Origin: Chlorokybus atmophyticus
Taxonomy: Eukaryota > Streptophyta > Chlorokybophyceae > Chlorokybales > Chlorokybaceae
Direction of reading: 5' to 3'
Length of the DNA stretch: 64,000 nucleotides
Assembly: GCA_009103225.1 (NCBI GenBank)
Contig: RHPI01000671.1
Location: forward strand, 260,838-324,837
Numbering within the stretch: the stretch's first letter is position 1; each line of letters starts with the position of its first letter. The translations under genes were made by a program, and so were the position numbers. Under the pieces are notes generated by a model, which saw only the letters and a program-made list of their open reading frames with translations, ran no database searches and was not told the origin of the DNA. Below, piece after piece: positions 10,303 to 22,529 of this stretch.

Positions 10303-13300
10303 ACGGGTCCTGTCGACCGCTACGCCGGCACCTCCGCTGCAAGAGAAGACTCGCCTCTGCCTTTTTCTGGCCTCGACATTTGAGCAAAGCTTCACAAGTC
10401 TCTTGATCAGACTTGGGTTTGGTACATTGCTAGTGGTCAACAGCCGGTAGCTGGCAGCTGCTGTTATCGATGATGCTGGGTCGTGGAACAGATGCTTTGC
10501 ACAATACAATGTCCACCAGTGCAATGGCGAAACGCTGTACACTGCTGTCACCGTATGTTTTGCCCTTGTCGGCTGGGACTAATGATTTCGCCCAAGTTAG
10601 AGAGGCATCATACCTTTTGTGTACAATGCGTGGTAATATCTTGGTAGCTGCTACAAGTACAACAGCTATCATGTGTGATATTCGTTCAAATCTTACAGCA
10701 AGTTGTGTAAATGGTGTCTACTTGACAGAAAGCAACAGCTCAAGTCTGCCCTCGCCACGTTTTTCATACACCTCATCTGCTTTTGATCTTGTATGTTACC
10801 TGTAATAGTCCTGTTCTTAAAATTCAGCTCGCATGGTGTACAAAAGAACGGTGAGGGAACTGTGTGCGCATTGTCTTAGTGCATACCTCATTCTATTGAA
10901 TGCACGAAGAATCTTGCTTTGGCCATGTGCAATGCACGTTTCACTCAGCGTTGTCTACTGAGTGAGCCAGGTTGTACGCAAGTCTTGACAAACAATTGTA
11001 GCACACTGACAGGGTTGGGCAGTAGAGTAGTGAAGTAGGTAGTGGTAGGTAGTGTGTACCTAGCCCGGTGGTTGTGATAGAGGTGAGTGTGGTTGTCGTT
11101 AAGTGTCCATGCATGTGTCGTGCATGTTGCATACATCATGTGCATATTCTGTACACCATTGCATGCATAGCGGGCCTCCTGGTGGCATTGCAGGGAGATT
11201 AAGATATGCTCGTTGCAAGTATTAATGTTATAGCGTTGCAAGCTATCACTCAACGTTGTCCACTCAGCGAGTCAGGTTGCACGAAGTCTTGACAAACATT
11301 TGTAGCACACCATTGCACACATAGCGGATCTGCCGGTGGGATTGAGACCAATCATGCTCGTTGCAAGTATTGACGTAATAGCCATTGCAAGCCATTTTGC
11401 CATAGACAAAGCCATTTCAAAGAATGGTAAAAACAAAGATTAAGCATTACCACAATCAGCACTGCATACAGGTAGTTGCCAATGTGCGCATATAGTACTC
11501 GTGATTGCCACTGCCCGTGCTTGAATGAAGGCTTTCTTACGCATGCGTGCGTGCGTGTACAAAAGGTATATGCTATCATGTTGCCTATACTATCACATGC
11601 ATCAATGCGACAGTTGCATGCATGGTGTACAAATGCCACAAGCTGCACACCTTACACACACGCACCTTTTCACACACCTTTAACACGACTATTGGGCCAA
11701 ACTACGATAACCTACTCTGCCACTGCTGCATGCATGGTGTACAAATGCCACAAGCTGCACACCTCACACACACGCACCTTTTCACACACCTTTAACACGA
11801 CTATTGGGCCAAACTACGATAACCTACTCTGCCACTACAACTACCCCATCATGGTGTTCATGCATGCATTGCCAATGGCAAACGCAACCACCTGCACAAC
11901 AGCCTTTGGTTAGCAGACGACCCAAAAGGACTCCCTCCTCCTCCGCCCACATCACCGCCTCCCCCCACAACTTTGTCGCACACCCTGCTGCGAATGCGTC
12001 GTTAGGGTTTGCGCCCATTTGCGCGCAGCATGCATGCGCGTACCACGTCGCATCCCCTTTCGCACTCGGTGCGTCGTGTGTGCTGCTTATCGCTAACATG
12101 GGCAGATTGTGGTGCTCCCCATGCATGAACATATCCACGTTCGTCTCGTGCTCGTCGTGTGTCGTCATCTTTAGTACAGCATGCACGACCCACATGGCGG
12201 GTACTAGTCTATCCATCACACTGCCTATGCATGTATATCAAGAAGCGGTTGTTGCGAAGGTTGCGTGGGAAGCTGTGGAGTATGCAAGGCTTGGCATATG
12301 ACACGAGCTAGAAGCAGCTGTACAACATGGTGGTGCATAGGTTGAAGACGACAGCAATCCCGACCAGCACAAGGTGGCAGACGTGAGCCAACATTTCCAA
12401 AAGCAGCACACGACAACGACAACAGGTAGTACGGCTAAGTGATGGGTAAGTGAGTGTGGGGAACAGATTCACTGCCCGCATATATGTCGAGTCAATGCAC
12501 AGCTCGCAGAACTTCCTTGTGCATTGCGAAAATGCCTTGCTGTGCGCGTCCCCGCTGAATTTGCAACGTGCAATGTAACTACTAACCCTAATTACTGCAG
12601 TTTGTGAGTGACTGACGCGTAGGGGATAAGAGCGCGGGCAACCGCTCAAACCCTTGGGGGCATTAGCAGTCGTAGACTCGTCGTCGTCGTGGGTGGCGGC
12701 GGCGGTGGATGGCTAATTTCTCCCTTCTGCTTCCCCGCGGCGCTCTGCAGGTGCTTCCTTTGCAGCTTGCTGCTGCCCCCCTTCCCCCTTCCCTCTGCCC
12801 ACACTCCTCCCCCAGTCTATAGCTAGTGCACTTAGCTATAGTTGAATGGAGCCCCCCACCCCGTTGTTTTTGCCTAGCTTGTACTGTATTATCGAGCTTT
12901 GCCGTGTTGTCCTTGCTTGCTTGACTAATTGTCCCCAATCCATCTATATACTAGGCAAAATGCCCAGTTCAGCACCTGCTACCAATCACGCAGACTACCA
13001 TACATATATTAAATCTCATGCATCCGACACATACACGATCACAATCTGCAATCCAATAATGCGCAACATATTCTGTAGCATAGGGTAGCTTGCTGCTTAT
13101 TCGGCATAAGTAAGTCTGGCTTGCCTCCAATCTTGACCACCAGTGCGTGGTGTGTACAAAAGGTATCAGCTATTGTGCCTATACTATCATATGCATCCAT
13201 GCGTGCGTGCGTGCGTGCTGAGTTGACCAAGTTGATTGAGTTGACGGCGCTGCTGCTGGCCTGGGATAACCCGTTGTTGTTGCTGCTTGCCTTAAGGAGT

Positions 13301-14590
13301 ACCTTATTGCTGATGTAATATGATACGTGCTGCTGCTCCATTGGTTTGCTATTTGCGCATATTCATCAACATACAAGCGCCAATACCAGTGAAAACAAAA
13401 GACGTAAATATAATGTGTACGAGAGCATTATGTTGTTGCGTAATCCGACGCACCTTGATAGGTGCTGACTGTGCATTGGTCTCATTTTATCTTACATATA
13501 TACATACATAACATTGCGCATAATGTCAATTGAAAGCCTGCGTATGTTGCGGTCAGTTACTGCATCTGAAATATTGAAATAATTCATTCGCACACCGCAA
13601 ATGCCTTTTCTGATTGTTAACGAACTACAATAACCACTAGAATTGCAGATCTGCGACTCTAGTGATCGATCAGTGTAAAATATCAACACTACATGTGTAA
13701 TGTAGTTTGCAACCAAATGCTAAACACACTAGTTAGTACAACCATCTTCGCAAATTTCTTGCAATGCATTCACCTTTTCAAGATTTTCTTGTATTCATAT
13801 CTACTCCCTGTATTGAAGGGTATTACATTAAAATGTTGTAAACATACTTGTATACCATAATAATTTACATATCACATTTGTAAATATCTACGTGTTGTTA
13901 TTTACCATTCAAAAGATCATTTGGCAAGGCACACATCATAATGGAACAATGTTTCAGCTTTCATAACCATGCCAGATTCAAGCGTATGCTTGTAGTATTA
14001 TTGAACTCTCAGCAAATGCTGCTGTTGGCAGCAGCGCATTAGGTGCGTGGCACATTTCATGACTCAGCAAATTGCTGAACAAATGATAATCAATGTCATA
14101 AACTCCAATGAACTCCGAAGCAATTGCAATTGCACACTGTCAATCTGACATTTGAAGCACAGGCAGCGTCCAATGGACTGCATCGTACTCGTGCAACGCT
14201 GCCGGAGCTGCGCTAGGCTCGCTGGATGCTGGCGGCATTGTCGGCCTGCAGGCTCTGCGGCTTGCTTCTCGGAAGAAAAAGCGGCGCGAAAGAGGGGCCT
14301 ATCGGCTGCACTTGCACGTTGGTACTTATTGGGGTGTGGTTAGAGACTGTGCGTGGGAGTGTATGCCCATCCTTGCTGCTGGTTAGCGCCGACCGTGCAG
14401 CAGCACGGCGCCTTACCGCCTTCTCCTCAGGCTGCTAAGGCTGCCGCATTGCGACACCTCGTGTGTATGGCAGCTTTGTCTCGCTCAGTTGAGCTGAACT
14501 AAATGGTGGGAGCCAAGTGTTGAAAAGCATAGGCCACGCTAGGCTATGATAGGGTAACCACTGCCAGGCCATTCAGCGGCGCCGCCCGGG
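10303..14590. other. Repeat-rich interval without supported gene
   Basis: About 4.3 kb. Contains dispersed repeats (for example 10938-11010 resembles 11246-11310; 11538-11612 resembles 13145-13215 around TGTACAAAAGGTAT), a 112-bp tandem duplication, and AT-rich DNA at 13.5-14.1 kb. A TAGGGTTT motif (reverse telo-box) occurs at 12003-12010 and CTAACCCTAA near 12584. Minus-strand frames around 11824-12219 and 12663-12938 lack splice partners or known domains. Confidence 0.5.
11613..11836. repeat. Tandem duplication, 112-bp unit
   Basis: Unit 1 at 11613-11724 and unit 2 at 11725-11836 are almost identical (both contain GCATGGTGTACAAATGCCAC and ATTGGGCCAAACTACGATAA). The near identity suggests a recent duplication. 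Confidence 0.85.
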
Positions 14591-17015
14591 ATGGCGTCCG
14601 TGTCCAACGACATGGACACGGGCGAGGACGGCAGCAATTGCGAGGTCTTCCCGCTTGAGGGCTTTGGAATGCCGGTGTTTCAAATGCAGTGCGACATGTG
14701 GAAAGCCGGTAACTTGTTTACAAAACTGCAGGCACATCGCAAAATCAGCTGTCAGCTGTACTGTTTGCGCCTTGTTTGACCTGCACTGAAGCTTGCCTAG
14801 TTGACAAATTGTATTCGCAACGGTTGACGAACCTCGCAGTCTCACCAATCTGATGCTTTGGCTATGTGGCTTGCTGCAGGCAAGCTTTGCGATGTTACGG
14901 TTGTGGTTGGCAAGCGACAGATCCGCGCAAACCGGTTCATGCTTGCTTCAGAGTCAAGGTGCATGCACACCTGATCGCAGAGCATGCTTGTTCAGTGCAT
15001 GCAGCATGCAATGGCGGATTACATTCTGTTTGATTGCTGTCTACCAAAAGTTTTACTTCTGGCCAGATACTTTCAGACCCTTTTTACCAGCGAGGAGTAT
15101 AGGGATAGCACATCGCCATATATCGAGTTGAAAGAAGTTGATCCGGACGCTGTGGCCAGCATAATTGAGGCGATGTACAAGCGTCAGGTGAGTATATAGC
15201 AATGCGTTTATGTGACTTGCTCTTACATGGAATGCAGCATCTTGCATATGACGCTTCAGTCGCAATGTGGTGTTGCATGCGCGTGTCTTGCACTCGTAAA
15301 TGCTGCTGTGATTTGCTTTGCCAGCAGACGTACGGTGCTTAACGACTATACTGGGTGCAGGTTCGCATCAGCAGCGGCCGCTGCGTAGATGAACTCTTGG
15401 GCGCAAGCGATCGTCTTCAGGTACGCCATGCAGCAGAGTTAGAATTTTAGCTTGCTGTCCCCCCCAGGTCTTTTTCATCAATGTTGCTCAGACTGACATT
15501 CTGTGCAGGTGGACTCAGTGCGCACAGCATGTTGCACCTTTTTGCAACATCAGCTTGATGTCACCAATTGTCTTTACACCCTCAGGGTGGCAGGTACGGC
15601 ATGCATGTTGAAATGTTGAACTTGTTTCCAGGGAGTTGCTTCGCAGTGCAATGACAGTGGTTGGCACCAGATATGTACAACGCACCAGCGCTCAAAGCAG
15701 ATGCCGAGAAGTTCATCCGGCAAAAGCTCTTTGCTGACGAGGGTGCAAGCGCAATCCAGAACAAGTGGTTCATGTTGCTGTCTTCAGAAGCATTATTGGT
15801 AACTCCCTCATTTCAGTCAAGCGTGTCTACTCCAAGCATGCAATTACTCTTCAAGCATTCGTTGCAGTAACTGTATCGGCTTGCTGCCAATCAGTACAAT
15901 TACGGTTAACAATGATGAGTGCTGTTTTCTCAACATCCCATTGCACACATTGCAGGACTTGTTGGTGAAGGACGATCTTGTTGTCTCAAATGAGGAAGTG
16001 CTACTTGATGCAGTGCTTGAATGGGCCAAGAGCGAGCCCTCAGAAAGGCAACATGCACTGCCTCGGTTGCTGGCCGCTGTGCGCCTGGCTCATGTACCTG
16101 CGGGTACGTGTACCCACACAATTACCTATTCAGCAAACCTCTGATTGTGTGCAAACCTCGTGTGACTTTTCTATACAGATGTACTCCGTCAAAAGCTAGC
16201 AGAGCCGTTGATTCATGACAGCAAAGAGTGCTTGCGACTAATGGTTGACGCCCTATTCTACATGCAACTGCCCAACTGTCGAGCCGAGCTCGAACAAATG
16301 CACCACTGGCCGCCGCGTCTCTCCGCAAAGCGCCTCGTCCGGAAGCACTACTGTGTCAAGAACTTCCCGGGGCTGGCAAAGAGGTTCCACACCGATCCGT
16401 TTGATGATGGCCGATGGTATGTCGCGTGCTTGTGTGGTATGCCTGCAGGAAAAGGCGATGCATTTGTAACTGGTTCACATGCGTATTGTGTGTGCTTGCA
16501 GGCGGCTGCTGATTTGCCCAAAAGGCAATGGTCGGGACTCGCAGCATTTGTCAGTCTATCTTGATGCCGCCAACAGCAGCAGCATGAAGCATGGTTGGTC
16601 GCGGAAGGTGGACAAGTGCGTGTTTACGGTTGTCAACCACAAGGATGAGCGGCTACATGTTGTCAAAGGTGAGACATGTCACACTATCTCACTGAAGCTT
16701 TAATGCCGCGAGTTGGTAGCAACTACATTGTACTGTTCGCGTTGGTTGTGCATTGCCATGGGTAATGTTTGTGTGGGCTCTCAGTTGAAGCAATTCTCAG
16801 GTCATGCTAGCTCCTTGACATTATAGGTTCTGCTAACTTTGTGTTGTGTGCTTCCTGCAGAAACCAAACACACATTTGACAGTCGAGAAAGCGACTGGGG
16901 TTTCACCGAGTTTGTGCCGCTCGCGGATATCCTGGACTCGAGCAAAGGATATCTTGTTAACGACACGCTGGAGATCAAGGTCGACATATGGGAGCCCCAC
17001 TATAACCAGCCTTGA
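14591..17015 (+). CDS. BTB-BACK-MATH domain protein (E3 adaptor type)
   Basis: Ten exons: 14591-14708, 14880-14958, 15067-15187, 15361-15420, 15509-15593, 15671-15798, 15956-16103, 16179-16416, 16502-16668, 16861-17015; 432 aa with perfect phase agreement. BTB/POZ domain first (GKLCDVTVVVGKRQIRANRF, YFQTLFTSEEY, residues ~35-150), then BACK (DMYNAPALKADAEKF, LVVSNEEVLLDAVLEWAKSE, VRLAHVP, ~150-270), then a C-terminal MATH domain (WRLLICPKGNG, HLSVYLDAANSSS, GWSRKVDKCVFTVVN, DWGFTEFVPLADI, LEIKVDIWEPHY, ~320-432). BTB proteins normally bind Cullin-3 and present a substrate held by a second domain (family knowledge). Land-plant BPM proteins have the reverse order, MATH then BTB. Substrate unknown. 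Confidence 0.93.
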
Positions 17016-18193
17016 CGTCACTTATTGTGCAGCAGGTGGTGCGTCACTGCGTCTCCCTCCATTTCTCTCGTTCTTTTCAGTTCAAGACTGTGTGAGTGGT
17101 GGTGGAAAATGCAGCCAATGTGGACACATGGGCGTGGTGTGTCTTGCGTGGTTGACCTCTCGGGAGTGTTGTTATCGGCATGAGTACATGTACATAGCGG
17201 TTTCAAGTGGGAGACTTGCCGGGCGTGCTGGTTTGAAGGCTCAGCCACTAACACAGGATGGTTGCGAGCTCGGCACGCTCAGCCTGTAAGTTGACCAGGT
17301 TGCGCCAGACGCCGCTGAAATGCTTGCTGGGCTTTTCTGCACTGGGGACCCTTCCCAAACACTTCACTTGTTGGGCTTGGCTTTGATTTGATTGTATGTT
17401 GCGTGTCTGGGCACATTGACCACCTCCCAACTTGGCATAGTTTGCACTGTTGCGCGTATTTGGGCCTTGCCTTCCTTGTGTTGCCTTTCTCATGTTACAA
17501 CAGCCACGTCAAGGCAGAAGCTTGACATGTTGCTCGCCCATATCAAAAGAAGCAAAAGCCACAAGACAGCACATGCATGTCCTGCATTTGATGTACACAG
17601 TGATGGTGTACAACTTGATAAACTGAGTTGGTAGTGTGCATGTGAGTGTTGGTGTGCATGTGGCATATGTATGCGTGTGTCTCACACAGCACTTTACATA
17701 CCCTATACACTCTCAACATCAACAAGCGTGCGCATAATGCCCTCTGCAGCATTTGTATACCTGAACAGCCCATGCAACCCGCGCACACGTCTGCACAGAT
17801 CATGGGTTATACCTTGTCTGAGCCCAACCTGCAACCTGCTTGATCAGTGCGGTTGAACCAAGACTCGTCACACTGTCCGCGTGGAATGTCCAATGTGCAT
17901 AATTGAACATCGCCATCATTATATGCAATTGGCATGGACAGAACCCGGACTCTCATGTATGTTGCGTGTAATCGATATGAGTTGATATGGATTGGCGCAT
18001 GTGCAAGCAGTTAAAGCTATGGCTTAGTGGGTATAGTGGATACGCGCGCAATTGCGACTCAGTCCATCACATCGTGTACATAACATGGTGCCCATGACAT
18101 CGTGCCCATGAGAACACTGCTCGTTGAAGTCCTGCTCAAAGGGATGACCCAGCTTTTCCGGTGTTGCAAGGTGAACCTGATGGCTGTGCACTG
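17016..18193. other. Convergent intergenic interval
   Basis: 3' flanks of the BTB-BACK-MATH gene and the copper chaperone. A TGTAA is at 17285-17289. No further coding signal seen. Confidence 0.5.
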
Positions 18194-18857
18194 TCACTGC
18201 TCAGGCCACAACGAAGTGGCCTTCCCAGTCTTTGCCACCTTGGCGACCACGTCCTCTGGCTTGACATTGCCTCTCACCACCACCTTCTGCTCCTGCAGGT
18301 TCACGTCAAAGGACTCCACGCCTGGAGGGATGCAGCACACCAATACGCACTTTAGCAAACGGACACTTGTACCAGAACACATTCCCCAAGATATTCAGCA
18401 TGTGTGGCAACGGCAAGAGATGAGATAAGCAACCCAGCAGGCATACTGGCTACGACGCAGCCATGATGTGTGCGCTGGGCTTGCATTGCACGTTGAGCAG
18501 TGAGAGCAATGAGAAATGTGACCCTGTTGCTCTCAGCTCATACGCAAGCACACACCAAGAAGACAGACACCCATAGCTTCTGTTAGGCTCGTTTTGCCGC
18601 AACGCACCTTCCATCTTGCCGAGTACTCTCTGGACGGCGCTGACGCAGCCGCCGCAAGTCATAGCAACCTTCAGCGTCACAGTCTGCCCGCACAGGTAAG
18701 ACCAGCTCAACAACCATCAACATCAACCAACCGTCGTCAGATCAAACTGTCATCACTGCTGCTCGCTGCTATGCAGGCAACGAACTGCAACCAAGCAACA
18801 GCCATGCAAGGGAACGAAGAGGGACTTAACCAATAACAGCAACCTTACCTCTGCCAT
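18194..18857 (-). CDS. ATX1: ATX1/ATOX1-type copper chaperone
   Basis: Three exons: 18857-18849 (MAE), 18683-18608, 18321-18194; about 70 aa, the normal size of a stand-alone heavy-metal-associated domain. The metal site is MTCGGC (the MxCxxC motif; two Cys bind Cu(I)) at residues ~11-16, followed by [20 protein letters not shown] and QEQKVVVRG, the expected beta-alpha-beta ferredoxin-like pattern. The C-terminal KTGK stretch matches the surface lysines that contact P-type Cu-ATPases in this family. Expected role: cytosolic Cu(I) delivery to a Ccc2/RAN1-type ATPase of the secretory route. It lacks the long C-terminal tail of plant CCH. Confidence 0.92.
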
Positions 18858-19267
18858 GTTGACCCAGCCCTGGCTCCCCCAGCCGCAGCGCCTGTCTTCT
18901 CAGCTGTGAGAGCTCAGCTGCGAGTTGCCAACAACTAATTCACCCCCAAGTTGCACTGTGCAAGCCGACGAAGGGAACCCTAATTTCGTACACTTCGTAC
19001 AAGCCGCACAAGCATGCGAGTCCGTACACGCCGCATAAAGCCGCACAAGCGTGCTGACTGGGATGTTACGTACTGTGCTGACTGACGAGCATTCTGATGG
19101 GTGCGTGGCGTAGCGTTCCTGCAGTGGCGGTGGCGGTGGCGGTGGCGACGGCCGTAGAGGAGAAGGACGTGTGACGTGGGGTGGACTTGGAGTTTGTGTG
19201 TGTGGGTGTGTTACGGGGGCGAGAGTGGCCTGGTGGGGGATCAGTTGTCGTTGGGAGTGATGTCTTG
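18858..19267. promoter_or_regulatory. Divergent promoter region, ATX1 (-) / HMG-CoA lyase (+)
   Basis: About 410 bp between start codons. Contains GAACCCTAA near 18976 (telo-box-like) and a (GGTGGC)n run at about 19124-19146. Shared regulation is possible but not shown. Confidence 0.4.
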
Positions 19268-21731
19268 ATGGCGTTGAGGCTGCTGGCGCCGAAGCTGCAC
19301 ACCGTACTCCCGCAGGTGTGAACTGCTTGCCCTCTTTTACGTATGTGCTCGGCCTTGCGCGCGATTGATGCTTCCAATGTGAGGATCAATTGATAAAGCT
19401 CGCAGCTGGTGTGTTTTGTGCTGCGATAGCCAAGGTTGTTTTGCACCTGTGTGCTAGTCAGCTTCAACATCACAATTCCCCAAGCTGAGAAATCTAGCGT
19501 TGCCTTGTAGTTGTTAGGACAAGCATTTTTATCAGTGCGTACACAAGCATTGGCGCTTGAAGGCCACTCAGATGCTTGCGCTGCTGAGTTTACTGTTTCC
19601 AAAGGTAGAATCAGTCTTGGGAATGTCTTGCTGTGGCATCGTCGTGATGAGCAGTTTTTCTGTTTGTCACTTGAGAAGCAGCGTTGCAGGCCTATTAGCC
19701 CAAGACCATACACATCACAGCGAAGAATGACTGCGGTCGCAACATGCTTGTACACTTTGTGGAGTTGCTACTGCTGCTCTTTAGGTGTTTGTGGCAAAGT
19801 CGATAGGCGCTAGCTGTGGTCACGCCATGCTTGAGCTGTATTGTCAGTCATCGCAATGTCTGTGGCACAAGTTGTGCAATGGAGTAATTGAACCTTTGTG
19901 TATAGAGGTGTCGTGCGGGTGGCTTGCTGCTGGCACGTTCAATGTCTGGCACAGAGGCCAGTAGCAGCAGCACCAATCACAGCGGTGACGCAGGCAGCAG
20001 TGCGAGCACAGCTAGCAATGCAGACAGCAGCACAAGTCCGGACAGCCCGTCCGCAGCAGGGCACGCACTCAGGAGGCCAATCTCACCAGTCACCCCATTG
20101 GTAAATAAGCTGGTTTGTGTTGTCAAGCTTGCTATGCGGCACGGAGTAGTTGCGTTCGCTTAAACAACATCTGCAGAGGGTCCCATCAGCGTCACGCCTT
20201 CCGGACTCAGTGCGCATAGTTGAAGTCGGTCCTAGGGACGGTCTCCAAAATGAGCCCATGTTGGTACCTACAGAAGTGAAGGTGTGTATGGGACACTTGT
20301 AATGACTTGCAGTATCCTGATTGCGTGCTCACCACTTGTGTCAAGAACAAAACGCAGTAAGCTGGTGTCTTGTCTGACTGCAGGTGCAGTTCATTCACAA
20401 GCTTGCAAGTGCCGGACTCCCCCTTGTTGAGGCCACAAGCTTTGTCCACCCAAAGTGGGTTCCCCAGGTACAGTAATGTACTGTCAACATGAGATCTCAC
20501 TGATACGCTGTCATGCAGCATGTAACGACATTGCCTGCGCTGCTGGCTTGTTGTTTCGTGCACTTGCTGGCATGAACAGTGCGTACAGCTTACACCGCTT
20601 GCGGCAGATGGCGGACAATGCACAAGTGATGTCCCATCTAAAACGCATAGGCAAAGTGCGGTATTCTGCTCTCACACCGAATCTGAAGGTGGCAACACAG
20701 TGCTGGCTTGTGCGCATGCAATGACCCATATGATTATTGTTCTCCTTACACGGCTCTCATGCAGGGCTTTGACGGTGCACTGAAGTCTGGAGTTGACGAA
20801 GTGGCCGTGTTTGCGTCCGCATCGGAAGGCTTCAGCAAAGCCAATATCAACTGCACCATTGCGGAGAGTCTCGAGCGCCATCGAGCTGTATGTGACAGGG
20901 CCAGCGAGCAGAAGATCCCTGTGCGCGGGTGAGCGGCCAGAACTGCAATTTTGTTAACAGTATCAACTTGGTGTTGCAGTCAGTGTCTAACCACCCTTGA
21001 GCTGTATCAGTTACGTATCGTGCGTCATCGCCTGCCCGTATGATGGGGCAACCCCGCCGGCAGACGTTGCTCGCGTGGCAGCGGCTCTGTACCAAATGGG
21101 TTGCTACGAGATATCACTAGGAGACACAATTGGTGTTGCCACACCTGGTAAGCGTCAATAGTGCCATAACCTCTAGAGATTTGAGTTAGTATGCACATGT
21201 AGCTGAGACTGTACATCGTTTGTGGAGCTGTCACAGCTATTGCCAGGTTGCTCACACGACACGTTGTGTCTGCAGGCACAATCGCTGCCATGATTGAGGC
21301 GGTCTCCGCTGTTGTGCCTATGTCAAAGTTGGCGGTCCATCTGCATGACACCTATGGACAGGCTCTCGCAAACATCCTGACTGCACTACAGGTGGCGTGT
21401 TGTCCGACTCACACACAATACAGCCGTTGATGTGCAATGCAGCGTTTGATCAGCATGTATTGGTAGTGTTTGCTGTCTTGCTAAGTTCTCTCCCGTTCAG
21501 ATGGGCATCTCTGTGGTGGACTCCTCAGTGTCAGGGTTGGGAGGCTGCCCTTACGCAAAGGGTGCAAGCGGTAATGTTGCCACCGAGGACGTTGTCTACA
21601 TGCTTAATGGCATGGGCATCCATACTGGTGTGGATTTGCATGCATTGCTAGACGCTGCAGACTTCATCAATAAGCACCTTAGAAGGACACCATCATCCAA
21701 AGTTGCAAATGCTTTGCGCAGCAACTTGTAA
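19268..21731 (+). CDS. HMGCL: Hydroxymethylglutaryl-CoA lyase, mitochondrial
   Basis: Nine exons: 19268-19315, 19906-20100, 20177-20281, 20384-20467, 20608-20688, 20765-20928, 21011-21147, 21276-21391, 21501-21731; 386 aa. Splits HMG-CoA into acetyl-CoA and acetoacetate, the last step of leucine breakdown. Diagnostic stretches: [15 protein letters not shown] (with the divalent-metal Asp), [29 protein letters not shown] (metal His-x-His), and the signature [19 protein letters not shown] with its active-site Cys. The first exon encodes [16 protein letters not shown] and is followed by an Arg/Leu stretch, a good mitochondrial presequence; a Ser/Thr-rich linker of about 40 residues then precedes the catalytic core. 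No C-terminal peroxisomal tripeptide (ends RSNL). Confidence 0.96.
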
Positions 21732-22529
21732 ATCATCACCTTACCATACTGCGCTATAGCATAGGGCTAGCTTGTTCACGACTCAACGACAGAGTAGCTT
21801 ACCATTGTGGATGGTGCAAGTGTTGCTGTTGCTTGACCTGTATTCCCACGAACACATTGCCAGCATAAGCACAAGATATGCGTGTGTGTGGTGGGTTCTA
21901 CCATGTCATCATTCAAATCTGCAACTGGTGTCTTGTACAGTTCCATCATAGCATGGCAGAATATGTGTGCAGGTCGTCACAGCTGCCATGACCAACACCA
22001 ATGACCAAGTGCATCACGGTGCACGCGTATCACCCCGAGCGACACAGCGAATCCGCCGCGGCCCACGCCAATCATCTGGTCTTACCTCGCTGCATCGTGT
22101 GGCTCCCCTCATCCCGCGCGCTGTTGCGCGCCTCCTCGATGACCCAGAAGCAACCGTCGGTGCACAGGCCGCGGGGACGATGACATGCACCGACGCTGCA
22201 CTGCCGACAGTTGCCCCTTGCACAGAAGTGACTAGCTCCTTGCATGCTGTGTGAAGGTGCAAGGGCGGCGGCGTGGGCGGCGTGGCGGAGGAGGGCGGCT
22301 GTTGGCGAGGCATTGGCTTGTTGTTGTCAACGCTCAGCTGATAGGAGAAATTCTTCTACAGTTGCAATCGCTGCAAGATTGAGGAGAGTTGGTTCTTGCT
22401 GCTACCGCCCCCCGCTCTACCTCAATTGCACAGCCGCCTACCGGCCTGGCCCAGCTCAGCCTGCCCTTCCTAGCTGCTTGGCAATTGTGGTTGTGGGTGG
22501 GCGTATACACCGACAGGCACCGGCATTGA
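21732..22529. other. Intergenic interval with a GC-rich patch
   Basis: A GC-rich block at about 22010-22330 has long open frames on both strands, including a Cys-rich minus-strand frame ending in a usable donor near 22085. I could not join any of them to a convincing gene. The right part is probably 5' UTR or promoter of the hydrolase. Confidence 0.4.

Noticed and set aside
11824-12219. Minus-strand 131-aa frame beside a reverse telo-box
   Set aside because: No domain, no splice partners, and it overlaps duplicated TGCATG-rich repeats.
18018-18060. tRNA A-box-like string TGGCTTAGTGGGTATAGTGG
   Set aside because: No matching B-box (GGTTCGA) or acceptor stem within 100 bases, so no tRNA fold.
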